Part shown: piece after piece, positions 61,145 to 64,000 of the stretch
Numbering within the stretch: position 1 is the stretch's first letter
Layout: each line of letters begins with the position of its first letter
Origin: Apostichopus japonicus
Taxonomy: Eukaryota; Echinodermata; Holothuroidea; Aspidochirotida; Stichopodidae
DNA: 64,000 nt
NCBI RefSeq assembly: GCF_037975245.1
Contig: NC_092562.1
Location: forward strand, 2,763,001-2,827,000
Direction of reading: 5' to 3'
Translations under genes and position numbers: made by a program
Notes under the pieces: model-generated
Seen by the model: only the letters and a program-made list of their open reading frames with translations
What the model was told of the DNA's origin: nothing
The model's database searches: none

Positions 61145-64000
61145 GCAATGTATTTTGAGATGATAGATGCAAATAAGATGTTTTGACATGCTGATAATGA
61201 AAAACTTGTGAAAGGAGAGATCAGGAACTAGATCTGCAATTTGGAACACAAGGCTCTCCCAAATGCTAGTAATATGTCAAGGAAATTGTTTTCTTTTTTT
61301 CATTTTCATGTAAAATTTGAGCTATAATAATAAGCTGTCATATCTTACTATATATATTTGCAGTCGCAATAGAATCCCTTTAAGTCAATGCCTCATTAGC
61401 TAAATTATACCAATTTTGTGTTTCAGACAGTTGACCCGAATGAACTTGTATTACAGCAGCCTTCAGGGTGGGCTATGGCTATGGTTGTAAGTGTAATGCA
61501 ACACCAGGGGATTGACTCCACCATCAAAATGGCAGGGTTGACTCCAAGCAGTAATGAACTTGAACAGTTGTGACTCAGGATTATGATTTTTTTTATTTTT
61601 CTTCAAGCGAAACAAAAACTTCCTCGAATGTGCAGGGAGCAATTGTTAGGCAAAGGTTATTCTTCGCTACACAGTACCAAACATAATTTGAAAATAATAG
61701 TTCCTAAAAGTGAAGAGGGGGGGGGAGGGAGGAAGGGAGGTGGAGCAAACCAGAATTATTCAGAGTCACTTCACTATCCGGTCGTTGTCGAGTGCAGTCA
61801 TTACCAGTGGGTTTCTTTACTCAGTGCTTTGTATTATCTTGGTAGGGCAAAAGGTTCACTTAACTTCTTTCAAGTCACTTCACTTTAGATAACAATATTT
61901 TGCTCATGAGCCATGACTTGTTACAAACAACACTGCTGCAGGGTTAACCAACTTCTGCTAACTTGTACTTAACAACATTTGAATACCGAACATAGTTTGA
62001 AAACTGGAATTATGTATATATTTTTCATGCTTCATAGCAAAAGCTATTTAATATACCACCATGGGGATCGTTTCCAGGGTAACAGCTCCCATCTTACTTA
62101 CTGCCCACCCTCCCCTCCCTACCTGTGGCATGCCACCTTTTGCTCGCCTCCTCCCTTCTGTGGAGTGAGTCCTTGACCTCGCCGGCTAGATTCTCTCTCA
62201 AAATTGTTGGCTTATGGAGGTCGTGACTTGGGAGTAGTCTTTCATGTGGCTGTCAATATTACCTTAATCAACAAGGGATGGATTTCATTTTCCCTCCCAA
62301 ATCAAGAAGCAATATATTTCATATTTTTGTGGTTTTCTCTGAATAAGGAGATCTACTATTATTCTTGGTCAAATATTGTGACTATTATGTTTGGGGAAAC
62401 AATGATGGTGGTTCATGCATGGCAGCAGGGAGGAACATGGAACAAGGCTGTGGGTGCTTTAAATGTGGTGTGGTCCTTCCATCTTCGTGGATCATGGAAC
62501 TCCGAAGGGCAACAACATGTATGACACTCGCAGACTAGTGTTTCTGTGGTGTGGTATTTCTGCAGTGTGGCCTGCCTTCATCATTGTAAATCATCAAACT
62601 CAAATGCTAAGTGTAAAATGAAACACATGCTCTCTGGTATTTCTGTGTTTTCCTTCACAGAATTTCAAATGGTAGAATCTTGTGGCAGTACCCAAAAAGA
62701 CAAACTTGACTGCTTCTTGTGATGGTTGCCATCAAATTATTTCACCCTTACCTGTCTCCATTCAACAAATGCACTCCTATTATATACCAAGCCCAATAAC
62801 TAATACTTACCTCTCTGCTGTCCCTACTGACCTACTTCTGGGTCTGGTACATGACTTCCATCAATCTGAAAGTGTTGGGGTTTTCATTGTAGTGAACACT
62901 ACAGGTTTGTGTGGATTCAAGCATGTTTCATAATTCAAAGTTTTCTTTATGTAAGCTACACTTTGGTGCTTATATGGTCAACTTGGTCAGAACTTCTATA
63001 ATGGTATCCCAGTTTACCGTAACATAAAATGTGAGCTCTGTGGTGTTTCTATGGTGTTTCTGTGGTGTCGTTCGCAATGACACTGTACAAACTGAAGAAG
63101 AAGAAATGTTTGATTTCAATCCATTTAGTGTTGATATAGCCATAACTGTCCTAAACTCCAAGTAATTAGATATTAACGTTGTAATATGAATTAATTTAAC
63201 ATTTTGTATTAAATTGTTTGGGATGGTAGGCTGACTGTACACTCCTTCACAGATTATTTGTTTTTACTGTCTTACTAGCTAGCTCTGTGTGTCTTTCAAG
63301 AGTATATCTCAGGATCGTTTTTAAACGGTTAGATGTCAAGAGTAAGAAGATGGTTTTACTGCTCGTGGATGCTGCTGTTGGTGATAGTAGTACCCTAAGC
63401 CTCATAGAAGAATGTTTGTATGTGATTTATTAACACTTATGTCAGGAGGTCCAGAATGGATATTGGGGTAATATAAAAGGGTTTTACAGTTTGTTTGCAG
63501 CTTGAGGCTATCTCTCTTTGAATATTTTTTTATCTCCCAGAAAGACAGACAAAATTTCCTGCAAAAGTATTGTGCATGGCCCATGGTATATATATGGAAA
63601 ATGGTGATTTCTTGCTGTTGTCGTGTCGTGTTTTATTATTCAATGTAAAGTTACAAAAATTGGGTTGTTATTGGCTGAGATAAATATTTTGCCTTTTTGT
63701 GGATCTGGCCTCCTAAAGGGTATTTATATTTATAGGGTAAACTGTCTTTGTGTAGCTACAGTGAAGCATGGAGCTATTTCGTTAATAGCTCCATGAGTGA
63801 ACGAACAACACGATCTATCTGTGGACCAAACAGTGCTAGATGGGTAGGCTAATTCAGGCCTCCTAAATTATTTACAAAGTTGGTATTGTGAGTCACAATC
63901 AAGAGTTGGGGTACCTGTACAAATAGATTGTTATGGTTGTATGTATAAAATTGTGCTTCAGATTTGTTTCCCCCCCCAACCCCCGCCCCCAAACAAAATG

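Larger units (their letters stand above)
42908..64000 (+). other. ptch: patched intron 3, 5' portion (at least 21 kb)
   Basis: Begins with donor GTAAGT and runs to the window edge without a recognisable next exon. I looked for the conserved continuation (GGR, ELxYT, a FNPQL-like segment) and did not find it. It is largely CpG-poor, with TAGGCCT-rich sequence at 43.0-43.35 kb, A-, T- and G-homopolymer tracts, a CpG-rich islet at 50.58-51.68 kb, a minisatellite at 59.05-59.8 kb and a (TA)n tract at 61.08 kb. A short exon of an unrelated nested gene cannot be excluded. Confidence 0.75.

Noticed and set aside
61437-61483. Possible short exon TVDPNELVLQQPSGWAMAM between an AG and a GTAAGT
   Set aside because: It has plausible splice-like ends, but the peptide does not match the next Patched segment, and the acceptor lacks strong context.
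62200-62230. YGGRD peptide as the start of the next Patched exon
   Set aside because: No acceptor precedes it at the right phase, and the downstream residues do not follow the expected E-L-x-Y-T pattern.

Overview
The window is AT-rich, intron-rich animal DNA. It is full of (TA)n runs, C/G homopolymers, minisatellites and short non-autonomous transposons. The only protein-coding gene I can recognise is the 5' end of a patched (Hedgehog receptor) gene on the + strand. The frequent TAGGCCT-type words, the poly-C/G tracts, the mosaic CpG pattern and the Patched sequence fit a marine invertebrate, perhaps an echinoderm such as a sea cucumber. That assignment is a guess.

Layout. 1-31.4 kb: no recognisable gene. 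It holds simple repeats and mobile elements: a tRNA-like foldback unit (10.7-11.1 kb), a hAT-like element whose right end has been amplified with (TA)n into a minisatellite (11.2-11.8 kb), two near-identical 444/443-bp inverted-repeat elements with 6-bp target duplications (16.2 and 29.4 kb, plus a third end at 25.0 kb), a second hAT-like element (22.4 kb), a TTAA-flanked element (27.1-27.7 kb) and a U2-snRNA-headed retroelement with a 14-bp target duplication (30.9 kb). 31.4-32.2 kb: CpG-rich, promoter-like sequence. 32.2-42.9 kb: three patched coding exons, of 39 bp (starting ATG), 108 bp and 193 bp, with consensus splice sites and consistent phase, separated by introns of 4.3 and 6.1 kb. 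Intron 2 holds another hAT-like element at 39.5 kb. 42.9-64 kb: I find no further exon, and read this as the start of a very long third intron. It contains a CpG-retaining islet near 50.6-51.7 kb with an exact GLI motif and a hierarchical minisatellite at 59.05-59.8 kb.

The encoded N-terminus (113 complete codons) is the cytoplasmic tail plus the first membrane helix of Patched. CpG dinucleotides are common up to exon 3 and drop sharply just after it, as expected if downstream gene-body methylation starts there. The most interesting items are the patched 5' architecture with its CpG boundary and islet, the U2-headed retroelement, the transposon end turned into a satellite array, and the young inverted-repeat family with 6-bp target duplications. 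All similarity statements are from reading and memory; no database was searched.
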